Below are positions 33,668 to 45,320 of a stretch of DNA of 64,000 nt, piece by piece; position 1 is the stretch's first letter; each line of letters starts with the position of its first letter. The stretch comes from Marsupella aquatica (Eukaryota; Marchantiophyta): assembly GCA_973895155.1 (NCBI GenBank), contig OZ316892.1:17050001-17114000 (forward strand). The letters run 5' to 3'. Under the pieces are notes generated by a model. That model worked only from the letters and a program-made list of their open reading frames with translations. It was not told the origin of the DNA and ran no database searches. Position numbers and translations under genes: made by a program.

Positions 33668-33692
33668 TTCTCGGTCGGTCTGAAATCGTGTT
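33668..33692 (-). repeat. Right terminal inverted repeat of the 11.8-kb element
   Basis: Reverse complement begins AACACGATTTCAGACCGA and matches the left end at 23 of 25 positions. It is followed at once by AGCA (33693-33696), the duplicated target. Confidence 0.9.
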
Positions 33693-33696
33693 AGCA

Positions 33697-35966
33697 ATAT
33701 GCTTTGGATGCGGAAGATGAAGAATTATATCGCGAAGATGATCCAGATACTCTTGTGGCTTTAGGAGCAAACATCAATGTGGATGAGGGAGACTTCCAAG
33801 TATAAATCCTCTCCTTCCACCACTCTAGTATGCAAAGTTCATTTTTTTATAATTATAAACAAAAGAGAAAATGTTTGACCACCAAGTTTGTGGGTTTCTT
33901 GTACCAGGAGCCATCCATTGCCCCCGACTCTCAACCTACAGGAGCGGCTCCAACCGTTGCCCTTTGCCTTCTCTAGTTCCTGACTCTCAGCCTACAAGAC
34001 CTCCGGACACACAACCGACTCGTAGAGTAGCACCTCGTCTTCCAACTACAGTTGCATTTTTTGATCGCAACCTGGTGGCTACTTTTGTCATATACATGGA
34101 TGTTTGAGGACTCCGAGAGTTGAGCGAGTGACCGAGTTGCATCAACTTTGGTCAATTCACATTGGATGTGGGGAGGTTGGTCATGGTTGGACTTATATTA
34201 CAGGCGAGAATGAGCCTGGGAGGTCTTCTCCTATGATTACCCCCCAGTTGTATCATTCCACCCTTTGTGCAGGCCTCACCTATACCTCTTTGGCTGTTGT
34301 TGTAGCATACATCGGCTTACATGTTCCTACTGCAGCTCATTGGCACAACTTTCAAAGTGGTCGTGGACGTCCTCGGGGTGGATGGATAGCAGCTGTAAAA
34401 CAACAATGGAATGAAAACAAAAGTCATATGTGGCAGCAGCTAAAGGATGACATTAAGCAGAGCCGAGCAACTAATACTGGTAAGTAATTGATCGTTATAG
34501 ATCCTACTTGATTTTTTTGGGTACTCAAGGGTTATGCTCTTCTTACCAATTTTTTGGTTTGATCTGGTTCTCATAGTTTGTATATATGCTTTGTAATGAC
34601 AGACCCTGGATTAGTGGTGTACTTGGATACTCGATGGGATTCTTCGAGGAGCGGTTATCATGGTACCACCTCTCTCCTCAATGTTGAAGATAATAGGGTA
34701 ATTGAGATGGTTACAATTACCAGGAGAGAATAGAGAAATGCTTGGCACATGGAGGACAAGGGTACTCAAAGGGCACTAGATAATTTGAGAGAGGCAGGGA
34801 TCTTTATCACTGAGGTCATCCATGACGACAAGGCCACTATTGATAACATTGTGGAGAACATGGGAATGCGGAACCAGAAAGACTTGTGGCATAAGGCCAA
34901 AAACCTTATCAAGAAGTTTGTGGAGAAGATGGTGAGTGCCACCTACACTGTGACCATTGACATTGATACAGCTGCATCTCGTTCTGAGTTGCAACCAGTT
35001 ACGGCTAAGAAGTTGCAAGACTGGTTGAAGGCTAGGGGTGTGAGAGGGTACTCTGCCCTTAGGAAGGAGGCACTTGTCCATAAAGTTGGGGACATGCGTG
35101 GGTTGCCACCTGGAGAATTGATACATATTGCAACACGTGGCCTCAAGTACCCAGAGCTGTCTCAACACAACATTGCCACAAAGTTGAAGACATGGTTCTA
35201 CGTATGTTGTCGGCGATGTAAGAGCAGGTATGCATAATATTGGATAGGGTGTGAATTTTGAGGTTTTACATTTGTAGGTGTACTAAGTGTGGGATGGGTA
35301 ACTTACATATTATTTCACAAGACTAAGTAATTGGAATGTCCATTATGCAGTGGGGGAGATGCTGCATCCTTGGCCTTTGAGTTGGGTAACTGTGGTGATC
35401 ATTGGGCCGGCGATCACAGATTATGTGCGAGACTATCTGATTGACCATGTCAGCATCTTGAGGAGCCGGGGGCCATCCAGCTTGACCGTTACTATGAGAA
35501 TGGTAAAATTTGTGTTGACTTATGTAATTCTGTTGTGAAATATGACTTGGTTAGGTAAGCAAGATTGCATGTTATGCATGACTTATTATTGACTTTTTTT
35601 TGTACATGTAGGTGGCGAGACTCATAAGGCCATGCAAAAGTTTCTGAAAAAATACATTACTCCCGAGAAGATGAGGTTTTATACCATGGCCCGGGAGAAT
35701 TTCATGTCAGAGACTTACCATTCCATGATGGGCAAATATGCGACAAAGCGCATTCATTTCTCAGCCAGTCACGAGGCCCGTTTGTGTTGTGCTACCATGG
35801 ATTGGAACGAGAATATCAGAAGGCATGTCTGGAATGTGGATATGCTCGCACACCCGTGAACATTGCTATCAGGGAGCGCCCTCCTCGAACAAGAGTATTG
35901 GTGGACCGGACCACTAGTTGGAAGGACGCTACAAGTGAGCGCATTTATGGAGTGTCATGTCCATGA
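33697..35966 (+). pseudogene. Transposon X transposase, remaining exons (copy B)
   Basis: Continues the X transposase frame cut at 21905. It holds the acidic DAEDEELYRED exon (to about 33800), the exon near 33908-34106, 34104 to about 34478, the core exon from about 34605, and the C-terminal block from about 35615 (RENFMSETYHSMMGKYATK). Besides the nested insertion there is an in-frame TAG at about 34730 (GAA to TAG relative to copy A's REERNAW) and a frame change near 35838 relative to copy A. It is inactive. Comparison of both copies helps reconstruct intron positions. Confidence 0.65.
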
Positions 35967-37124
35967 GGTAAAGAATATTGACTAAATTTGACTGGTACAA
36001 GGAAATGTAAGGATATAGCGCTTGTTCATGATAATTCTAATATATTGTACTGAGTTTTTGTTGTAGGATGATTTCATGACATCCTATGGAGATAGTACCA
36101 CCCAAGTATTGTGTCCAGATAAAGTCAGTGTACATATGGAGCGAGACCTCCATATAAGACCTCGGCTAACATATCTCATGTGAGTGAAGAATTGTTCAGG
36201 ATTTTTTTGCATTCGAAAACCTAGTTTGGAATGGATCTTGTAATTTAGGGTATCTCTTATGTTACCTCTATGCTAATTTATTCCATACCAATGTTGCAGG
36301 GGATAATTTCCATGAGAAGGGCCGAGACCTGGCACCCATAGTGTTCCAACCATTTTCCAGTGTTTACCATCCTCAGACTGGAGGGATACAATGTTACTAT
36401 GTTGACTGCTATGTCAAGTTTTTGTACTTATATAAAATGACTTGTATGTCATGTTTTTGTCTATCATGGCCAAACAACCTTATATGGTTAGGAGTCTTTA
36501 CTTGATTTGTGGTTTGCTTGGGGGGGGTTTGTGCTTTGAAGTCCTATGAATTAGACTCAGTTTATAACTTGGCCACCACTAAATAAAAAGCGAACACAAG
36601 AACCCCTAAATTGTGGAATATAATTGGTTTTCTTTGCCTAGTTTTGTGGAAAATGTGACATTGGGAGACTCTTCATGGCCAAACAAACAATTGGAGTTGT
36701 TTCCCTTTTTTGTATGAGATGTTACCACTAAAACTATAGAGTGTATGTATTTCAACACCTTTTGAAAGGGGAGAAAAGAACATTGAAATAAACTGAAGCA
36801 AAAATGCAGAATGACTCGCAGAGTGAAGTATGTCAATAAGGTGAAGACCCTGTAAATCTATACTCAAGTGTGACATGGACTATACTCAAGTGTGACATGG
36901 ACTCCCAAAGGGAATTTGGCACCTCTATCATGCATCAACCAGTATCAGTTATACTCTTCCATAAGGTTGGCAATGACTATGAACGGCATTTTGTGCTATA
37001 GAATGTACTCCCAAGAGGAATTGAACCTCTTACGCTGCCTGCCAGCAGGACTTGTTCTGCAAGAACATTTATTAGTAGTGTAGCAAATTGCAAGGAGAAC
37101 ATCAACTTTGGCACCATAATGTCT
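35967..37124. other. Non-coding middle of transposon X, copy B
   Basis: Homologous to 3645-5014 of copy A. It lacks one copy of the CTATAAAATGTACTCCC-type block that is duplicated in copy A. No gene is seen. Confidence 0.5.
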
Positions 37125-37529
37125 CTAACTAATTAGGGAGAGGAATCCTACAAATTCCTCCCTTTCATCATGCCAAGTTTCTTTCACACAAGTTTTGACT
37201 GCTTCAGGAAACTTAGTTCTATCGGCAAAGCCTGCCACATAGGCCAAGTGAGTGTAAACCTGAAATTGTTTTCTTCTCATGACGGTCTCTGCATAAGTGT
37301 ATGCAGCACACAAGATGAATTGTTCTACCGCAATTGCTGGATTGAGATCAGAATGACATTGTCTAACTACGTTGCAAAAGTCTGGAAAATCTGTTTGGAC
37401 CTCTTGCAATGTGACAGTCCGAACAGTGGGCGGAGAACCCTCAACATGATTTGGATCCTGCCAAGACAATTTGTAAACTCCATCTGCATGTTCAGTCAAC
37501 ATGACTTTCAACTTTCTAACTGGTGCCAT
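37125..37529 (-). CDS. Conserved small antisense ORF of transposon X (copy B)
   Basis: A 134-residue homologue of the 5015-5413 ORF, starting MAPVRKLKVMLTEHADG. Changes relative to copy A are mostly single amino-acid substitutions (for example E/D, V/I, S/N, M/L, Y/H), with intact start and stop. The last residues differ (FLSLIS versus FLPN). The function is unknown. A TATA-like GGTATATAAGG on the same strand at 39304-39315 could be its promoter, with the CAG-rich arm as leader or intron. Confidence 0.55.
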   Translation of the reverse strand: MAPVRKLKVMLTEHADGVYKLSWQDPNHVEGSPPTVRTVTLQEVQTDFPDFCNVVRQCHSDLNPAIAVEQFILCAAYTYAETVMRRKQFQVYTHLAYVAGFADRTKFPEAVKTCVKETWHDEREEFVGFLSLIS

Positions 37530-37659
37530 CTTCTTGCCGTGAGAAATTAGAGTGAGAAATTCAATATCCCCAAAGCTTCAGAATTTTACCAAATGTACCA
37601 CATTCACGATTGTATATTGAATGCCAACAAAATTGAAGCCTCTGCCACGAAAAGCTTTG

Positions 37660-39000
37660 CTTGGCCAAACGAGAATCGATCTGAAATAATAACAAACCAG
37701 CAACAAGGAGCAATAGCAAGTTCTTGCTGCAACAGGAACAAGCAGCATCGAGCAATCACCGAACCAGGTAGCTCCAGCAATGGCAGCAGCTATGTACGGC
37801 AACCGAGCAGCAGCGAGCACCAAACAGGGCCAAAATTGTGCACTATGGCAAAACGGAGCTTTTGCTATGGCAACGGAGGAGAAGTGAGCTCACAGCCATG
37901 AGTAGCGACTTCAAAACCAGCCGCAGCGAGCAGAAATAGAGGGCCCTAGCAAAATGAAGCTCTAGCTGTGGCAGTGGAGCAGCAGCGAAGTAGCAGCCGA
38001 GCAGCAGCAACAACCAAGAAGCAGCCTACTAGCAGCAACAGTCGAGCAACAACAGGAGTAGGCCGAGCAGCAGCCTTGATTGAAGCTTCCGGTCCTTCAA
38101 CAACCGAGCTGAGCAGGAGCTGAGCAGCAGCCGAGCAGCAGCAACAACCAAGAAGCAGCCGACCAGCAGCAACAGTCGAGCAACAACAGGAGTAGGCCGA
38201 GCAGCAGCCTTGATTGAAGCTTTCGGTCCTTCAACAACCGAGCTGAGCAGGAGCTGAGCAACAGCCGATGCCTCTCCTCCAAGAAAAGTATGTCCTCCGA
38301 CCGGCAGCTCATGAACCTATGGCAGCCTTCAATCGAACAAAAACCGGTCCTTCCTCCCAGCAGCACCCTATGAAGATCAGATCAAGCTATTCGAGCTTGT
38401 AGCAGCCAATGTTGCAGCAACTACCAGCAGCTGATGTTGCAGCAACTCGCAACAGCACCCTGTCAAGAGCAAATCAAGCTATTCAAGCTTGCAGCAGCTG
38501 ATGTTGCAGCAACTCGCAGCAGCACCCTGTCGAGAGCAAATCAAGCTATTCAAGCTTGCAGCAGCTGATGTTGCAGGAGCCGATGTTGGAGCAGCCAATA
38601 ATGCATCAGGTATGAGCAATTTCAGATTTGGAGGGAGACAGCAACGAGGTGTGAGCAAGTTCAAGCAATGAGTTGAAGCAACAAATCAATTCAGCAGCAA
38701 GATCAAACACCAAATCGATTCAGCAGCAATAGCAAGCAGTGGCAGCCGAGGGCGCAACGAGCAGAGGCAGCCGAGGGCGCAGCAAGCAGAGGCAGTCAGT
38801 GGCTGGCTGTGGCAGCCATATGCTCGAAGGGAGGAGGCCACACATTCAGCTGGGAGGCAGCAACGAGCCTCAGTAGCAATAGCCTCAACAGCAGCGACTT
38901 GAAGAAGCAGCGACTTGAAGAAGCAGCGACTTGAAGAAGCAGCGAGTTTCATGAAGCAGCTTCAGCAACAAATCGATTCAGTGGCAACAACAACTAGGGG
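37660..39000. repeat. CAG/GCA-rich right arm of transposon X, copy B
   Basis: Triplet-rich DNA with larger tandem duplications: a unit of about 135 bp (CAGCAACAACCAAGAAGCAGCC near 38006 and 38142) and a unit of about 68 bp around 38400-38590 (gcagctgatgttgcagcaac). There are also three short GAAGAAGCAGCGACTT units near 38893-38945. Open frames here are low-complexity. Confidence 0.65.
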
Positions 39001-39303
39001 CAGCCGATGCGCAACGAGCATGGGTACACTGTGGCTGGCTATGGCAGCCAAAAGCTCAAAGGGAGGAGTGCGAGCATGGGCAAGGCGGACAGGGCTATGG
39101 CAGCCAAAAGCTTGGAGGGAGGAGTGCGAGAGGAGGCCAGCAGCTCGCAGGAGGCCAGCAGCTCGTAGGGGTAGCTTTTCGCACTCTAGGGCTGGTGGGA
39201 GGGAAGGGGGAGTGGCCCTACTAACCCCGGTTAGTCCCTCGGGTTTGAACGACACTTTGACCCAACGGGCAAAGTGGCACGAGCGGGGGGCAGGGCTCGG
39301 GGT

Positions 39304-39315
39304 CCTTATATACCC
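39304..39315 (-). promoter_or_regulatory. TATA-like box near right end of transposon X
   Basis: The minus strand reads GGGGTATATAAG about 12 bp inside the right terminus. The equivalent site in copy A (about 6798-6810) has decayed. It would direct transcription leftward through the CAG-rich arm to the 134-residue ORF. Confidence 0.35.
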
Positions 39316-39330
39316 CGAGTTGTGGTTTAA

Positions 39331-39737
39331 TGTCCTTGATGATTTTTTCCTTTGTATTTTTCAGGGCATTTTGGGAGCATAACGCCCGGTCAAGGTCTGG
39401 ATCACATCTTTACAAATATTCTCCTCTACTGAAACTTAGAAAAGATGAAAATCTCTCAGGCCTTAAAGTAGTAAGGTTGTGCTTCCAGATCATTCTGGGC
39501 AATACTGGCCCCTCAAAATGCGAGTTGAAGCTCTCCTTTTGGGGGCATTATATCCCATAATGCCCTATGAACAAGACTTTGCCTTACACAAAAAACCCAC
39601 TCAATTCTACTTACCTATCTCCTTCTGAATGGGGCTTTACAAGAGCCCAGGCCAATCCAACTTCTATTGAGAGGATTTCGAGAGGATATCAAACCGTATT
39701 TTAAAAAGTGGATCAAGGGCTAATAAATGGTGATAAC
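39331..39737. other. Flanking DNA, no gene recognised
   Basis: Host-like sequence between the end of X copy B and the solo LTR. Nothing supported. Confidence 0.4.
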
Positions 39738-40072
39738 TGTTAGGTATTGCTCTTAGTCTTGTGAGCTAATCACAATTAGGCTAACTCAGGTTAGGACTTA
39801 GCTAAGGTTAGCGATAGTGTTGTTGTGTATATTGCCAGGGCTGGTGCCAACCCCTGGTGGAACTAAGGCTCATTGTTACGGAGCTAGTTGAGAGATAGGG
39901 AGAGCTTGCGCTGTGAATGCTTGGTATGGCCGGTCGGCCTAGAAAGCAGTAAAGCTCTTGTGTGTTCCTGTGGTAGCCTCATGTGGAGGTGAACCACGTA
40001 TCTCTCTGTGTCGACTCTTGTGCGTTGGATGGTTCATGGGCTTGCCGTTGCAAATGTCGTCTATGCTCATCA
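39738..40072 (+). repeat. Solo copia LTR
   Basis: 335 bp running TGTTAGGTATTG...TGCTCATCA. It is homologous, in opposite orientation, to the LTRs at 41546-41893 and 48140-48483. It is bounded by ATAAC at 39733-39737 and 40073-40077, a perfect 5-bp target duplication, which shows an insertion reduced by LTR-LTR recombination. Confidence 0.9.
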
Positions 40073-41540
40073 ATAACATGTGTCACAAAATCAAGAATCA
40101 TAATATGGAGAGATGACATCTTGTTGACTAAACCAGGGAAAGTAAAGCCTGGATGGACTGAGGGGTTTGCTGTGAAGTCCCCATTGATTTCCAAAGTTGG
40201 GATGGACTGACTCAAAACATCCAAATCTGCCCGGGTAACACTCTTTATAGTTTTGAGTCATATGTGACTTGTAAGCAGGTTTCCATTAATATGTGTGATG
40301 GCAAGTCGCGGCTCATGCAAACTACTTCGGGTGTCCTTCACAAAAGTGAAAACATCCTCTCTTAAAGTGATAAGTTGGTGCTCATGCCCAAGTATTGAGG
40401 GTGTTCTTCATATAAGTGAAGTGTCTGTTGGTAGTTAGTTTGTAATATTTGACCATCGTTTCACTCATCAGCAATGGAGCAAATGGTTTCAGAAAAAAAA
40501 ATAGAATTTTCTCAGGTAATAGATTGAACATAAGAGAACATGCTGGGAAATTTTGAGTTGAAACATAGATCCAAAAGTTGTCCAAATAAATGCACAAGAT
40601 TGTTGAAAACTAGCATTTTGGAGTTGATTGAGACACCTAGAAAAACTACTTGGGGAGTCCTTGGAAAGATAGCCCAACAATGTGTATTTTGGTTGTAAAG
40701 TGAAGTAGTATGTATCACAGTCCATGGGGATGGGCAAAACAAACCCTATCCATCAGGGCTTAACTTTCCTAAACCAAGTGGGATGCCAGACCTTTGATGC
40801 TGCTATATCGAGAAGCCGCCTTCCAGTATTTTGTCTTATCCAGATTTTTGTTTTGTATTTTTATTTCAATGTGCCTTAACAAGGTGCTTCATTCATATTA
40901 TTTAGAATTTGGCACCCCTTCAAAGTTTTAGCTATCCTAGAGAATTTCTTTCTACTAATTTTAGATTTTAAGTGCATCCAATCCCTTTAGCCAGTTTAAA
41001 TATTTCTACCACTTGAGAGCCCGCTTGAGAATCTTATCATGCGTGAGAGAAAGAAATCATTTTGAATAATGTGGACACCTCTTGTTTTCTATGCAAACAA
41101 AAAACAGGGATAATGGTAGACTGTGATTCTAAGTGCCAACAGAAAACAGAGAGGGGGCAAATATGAATGGAAAATAGTAAGGAAACGTTCCTTCTTTCTT
41201 TGCAATGTCAGTTTCGGTCATCACCTCTATTTAGATTCAAAGGAAGGGACTCGTAATCAGGGTATTTGGGCCAAACTCTCATCCAACTATGCAAACTAGA
41301 TGCGATTTAGGAAAACTTGAAAACACCTAGGTTGGGCTCAACAAATTTAAGGATTTAGTCAAGTAGCCACTATGGCGACTGTCCATTGGATGAGCTTAGG
41401 AGGGTGGCATGTTAGGAATTGACTCGAGTTCCCAACTTCTCATTAATTTGGCCTTACTAGGTTTAGTTACCCTTGGTTACATTAGGATAAGATCTTAGAT
41501 TAGGCCCACACATCTTGGCCCCCTTTGGGGGGTATAGGTT
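40073..41540. other. Intergenic, no gene recognised
   Basis: AT-rich sequence between the solo LTR and the full copia element. No coding region or repeat structure recognised. Confidence 0.5.
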
Positions 41541-41545
41541 GGAGG

Positions 41546-41893
41546 TGTTGAGCATAGATGACATTTGTAACTTATGTTAAGCCCATGAACCATCCAATGC
41601 ACAATAGTCGATACAGAGAGATACGTGGTTCACCTCCACATGAGGCTACGTCCACGGGAACACACAAGAGCTTTACTGCACTCTAGGCCGACTGGCCATA
41701 CCAAGCATCCACAGCACAAGCTCTCCCTATCTCTCAACTAGCTCCGTAACAATGAGCCTAAGTTCCACCAGGGACTGGCATCAGCCCTGGCTATATGCAC
41801 AACAGCACTACCGCTAACATTAGCTAAGTCCTAACCCGAGTTAGACTAATTGTGGTTAGCTCATGAGTCACAAGACTAGAACAATATCTAACA
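41546..41893 (-). repeat. 3' LTR of the copia element
   Basis: 348 bp, about 90-95 percent identical by eye to 48140-48483. It starts TGTTGAGCATAG and ends ATATCTAACA on the plus strand. Confidence 0.95.
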
Positions 41894-41905
41894 AACTCCC
41901 CCTTG
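41894..41905 (-). other. Polypurine tract of the copia element
   Basis: Minus strand AAGGGGGAGTT immediately upstream of the 3' LTR. This is the usual plus-strand priming site. Confidence 0.8.
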
Positions 41906-42100
41906 ACTCTTGTCTTGGGGACTAGACTAAATGCTACCATATGGATTCTTCAGCGGGAAGTTCTAGACAATCACCAAACCAGGTCTCCCCCTAAAAACCA
42001 CAAAGGTTAACTAAGGGTTAACTAGAACTAAGCCGTAGCCTAACAAGAATGAGCAATCCATATACAAATAATCACACATTGCTAAATAACTCTACTTGCA

Positions 42101-45100
42101 CTACAACTGCAAAACTTGCAAAGTAGCACGGTGTCTTGAGAAACTCTCCAAAGGAATCACTTTGGTAAAGTCATCAGCGGGATTGAGCTTTCCATCAATC
42201 TTGACTAGCTCAAAAGTTTTATCAGACACTGCTTGCCTGATAAAATGGTACCTGATATCAATGTGCTTCACCCTGCTATCCATCACCTGGTTAGCAGCCA
42301 AGTGAAGAGCACCCTGACTATCACAGTTTAGAATCATTTTTCCATGCTCTAAACCCATCTTCGCGATCAACTTATCCAACCAAATTGCTTCCTTTGCTGC
42401 TTCTGCTGCTGCAACATACTCTGCTTCTGTAGTAGATTGAGAAATGCACTTCTGCAAGGTAGATTTCTAACTAATATATCCTCCTCCAAGAGTGTATACA
42501 AACCCAGTTGGAGACCTCCTTGTATCCAGACAGCCTCCATAGTCAGAATCTACATAGCCAACTAACGTTCTATCTGATCTGTTATCAAATAGTAATCCAT
42601 AGTCCTATGTTCCCTTCAGATACCTGAGAATCCACTTCACAGCTTCCCAATGTACCTTCCCTGGATTTGACATGAATCTGCTAACCTTGCCCATGGCTAG
42701 GGCTAAGTCAGGCCTAGTACAAGTCATCAAATACATTAGACTGCCTACTGCCTTCTCATAAGGAATCTTAGCCATCAGACCTTTCTCCACAGCATCCATA
42801 GGAGAGAAGGCCGATGATAACTTGAAATGTGAAGCTAAAGGAACACTCACTGACTTACAGTTTTCCATGTTGAATCGTGCAAGTACTTTCCTTTCATATT
42901 GGCCTTGACTCAAGCACAACTGTCCAGTATCAGAGTTCCTAAAAATCTCCATCCCTAAGATCCTCTTGGCCTTACCAAGATCCTTCATCTTGAATTCAGC
43001 ACTCAATTTCGCCTTGAGACTGTCAACCTCAGATTGATCTTTAACCACAATAAGCATGTCATCCACATAGATCACCAGAATGATGAAACCAAATACATCA
43101 TTCTTGACTAATTTTGTATACACACAAGGATCATACACCATCCTTGTAAAACCTTGAGCAAGCATGAAAACATCAAACCGCTTGTTCCATTATCTGGGAG
43201 ACTGCTTCAATCCATACAAGGACTTGAGCAATCTACAAACTAAGTTCTCTTGGCCCTTCTTCATAAAGCCTAGTGGCTGTCTCATGAAGATCAACTTTTC
43301 CAAGTTGCCATAGAGAAAAACAGTAACAATATCCATCTGATCCATCACCAGACCAAAAAACACAACAAGCTGACACAAGATCCGAATTGTGGAATACTTA
43401 GCCACCGGTGAAAAGACCTCATTGTAGTCCACTCCTTTCTCCTGAGTGAACCCCTTGGCAACAAGCCTTGCCTTGTAGATCTTATCTCCACCCTCTGAAG
43501 GACTGTCCTTCAACTTGTAAATCCACTTGCTGTCCACCACTTGCTGACCTTTTGGAAGCTCCACCAACTCCCATGTCTTGTTGTCACTCAAAGATTGCAA
43601 CTCCCTCTGCATTGTTGCATTTCACTCATGCTTCTGCTCTGAAGCACAAGCCTCATTGTACGAAGAAGGCTCTCCTTCTTCCAAGATCAAAGCCATGTCA
43701 TCATCATCAGTTGCAATGTCAATATCATCTAGCTTAGATGAGTCTGCCCATTGACCATACCTGGTAGGAGCTCTAGTAGAACGACTGGAAGTTCTTCTAG
43801 TAGATGACTCAAGTTGATCTGCTGCTGCTAGTCAAATTTGAGGTATCCCAGCAATAATCTACTCCTCTTGTTCCATCACAGGAACCAGCTCCAAGCCCAG
43901 AGCTTCTCCATCTCTCCTGTCATGAATTGCATCATGACTAGTCTCCCCGTCAACCCGGTCTGGGATGGGAGATTTCCCCTTGTCAGTATGGAAGTCTTGA
44001 GAACTCTCCCCCTCCTTTGATGATCTGGACTCATTAAAGGACACATCTCTACTGATAATTAGTTTACAGGTTACTGGATCCCATAACCTATAACCCTTCA
44101 CACCTTTCTGATAGCCAAGGAAAATACACTTCTTTGACTTGGACTCCAGCTTGGATCGAAGTTAGGAAGGTGTAAGCACATAAGCATCACATCCAAAAAT
44201 CCTCAGATGTGAGTAATCTGCTGGACGCCCGTACCTCATTTCAAATGGCGTCTTGAATCCAATAGAACTGGATGGAGAAAAATTTACCAAATAAGCTACA
44301 GTGTTGACAGCTTCAGCCCAAAACTCATGTGGTAAGCATGATTGACTCAACATACTCCTCGAGCGGTCCAATAGTGTTCGGTTGAGTCTCTCAGAAACAC
44401 CATTCTGCTGAGGAGTATAACTTGTTGTGAGATGGCGGGTAATCCCCTACTCCTTACAATATGTTCCAAATTCCCCGGAACTATATTCACCGCCGTTATC
44501 CGATCGAAGATATCTCACCTTATTATCAGTCTGATTCTCTACTTGGGCTTTCCACTCCTTAAAAGTGGCAAAAACATCAGACTTATTGTGTAGAAAGTAT
44601 ATCCACACATACCTTGAGTAATTGTCAATGAACGTGACATAGTATAACCGTCTAGAATGTGAGGGAGTAGGGGCTGGACCCCACACATCACTATGTACAT
44701 ACTCAAGTACCTCCTTGCTGATGTGAGTTCCAACTCCAAAGGGTTTCCTGTGCTGCTTCCCTAGCACACAGTGCTCACAAAATTCCAATTTACAAGATAG
44801 CAAATTAGAAAGTAATTCTTTCTTCTGAAGAATAGCCAAACCTTTTTCACTCATGTGGCCCAAACGGAAGTGCCACAGCCGGGCCGTCTCCTCATGAGAT
44901 AAGGTTACATTGGCTTCATCACAAACTACACTGCCCTCCAAAACGTATAGATTGCTATGACTGTCTCTTTCCCTTCAATACAACTTTAGTACCAGTTGAA
45001 ACCTAAAGGACACCATTAGCAGAGCTCCACTGATGGCCATTTGCTTCTAAAACTCCAAGTGAAATGAGATTTTTCATCATGCCGGGAATATGTCTCACAT

Positions 45101-45296
45101 TCCTCAACTTTCTCACAGCACCATCAAACATCTGAAATCTTACAGATCCAAGTCCAACAACTTGATATGGGATTCCATTTCCCATCAACACTGACCCGTT
45201 GGAAACCATGTAAGAACTGAAAAAATCTCTCCTAGAGCAAATGTGAAAAGTACATGCATTATCTAGAATCCAGTCATCACTACCTGGATTTGACAC
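42101..45296 (-). pseudogene. Copia pol: protease, integrase, RT, RNase H
   Basis: Protease-like region from 45296 (DWILDNACTFHIC, where the catalytic triplet reads DNA instead of DSG). Integrase has an HFRLGHM...CEHC zinc-binding region (about 44880-44760) and a catalytic core with SDVWGP, RSDNGGEY and, past a stop, NGVSERLNR. RT (43612 to about 42600) has KARLVAKGFTQ, an altered VTVFLYG and IYVDDMLI. RNase H has STTEAEYVAAAEAAKEA and the C-terminal RYHFIRQ. Stops include TAG at 45003 and 44447, TAA at 44162, TAG near 43859, TAA at 43190, TAG at 42605 and TAG at 42467; a frameshift lies near 44975. Not translatable as one protein. Confidence 0.9.
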
Positions 45297-45320
45297 TACG
45301 TTGAGAGCATAACCTTGACA

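Larger units (their letters stand above)
21906..33692. mobile_element. 11.8-kb DUF7869/ParB-methyltransferase DNA transposon
   Basis: Copy A of X reads continuously through ...GACATTGCTGAGCAATATGC (about 1371-1390). Copy B has the same site split between 21905 and 33693. The inserted 11,787 bp starts AACACGATTTC and ends GAAATCGTGTT, and is flanked by AGCA at 21902-21905 and 33693-33696, which fits a 4-bp target duplication. It encodes a DUF7869-like transposase (22996-26538, plus strand) and, on the minus strand, a ParB-domain/DNA-methyltransferase gene (30479-26914), a frameshifted ORF (31412-30700) and an F-box ORF (32253-31705). CGATAAATTTATCG palindromes occur throughout and were not noticed outside it. 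The boundaries and TIRs are direct observations; cut-and-paste mobility is inferred. Confidence 0.9.
20091..39326 (+). mobile_element. Kolobok-like transposon X, copy B, split by a nested element
   Basis: Second copy of transposon X. The left end ACCACTAATC follows TTAA (20087-20090); the right end GTTGTGGT precedes TTAA (39327-39330). It is interrupted at 21906-33692 by an 11.8-kb element, leaving about 7.4 kb of X. Unlike copy A it keeps the N-terminal transposase exon (20987-21352). The rest runs collinear with copy A: tRNA-like sequence, transposase exons (33697-35966), antisense ORF (37125-37529), CAG-rich arm and GTGGT end. By eye the copies are roughly 90-95 percent alike over the transposase. 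Confidence 0.85.
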
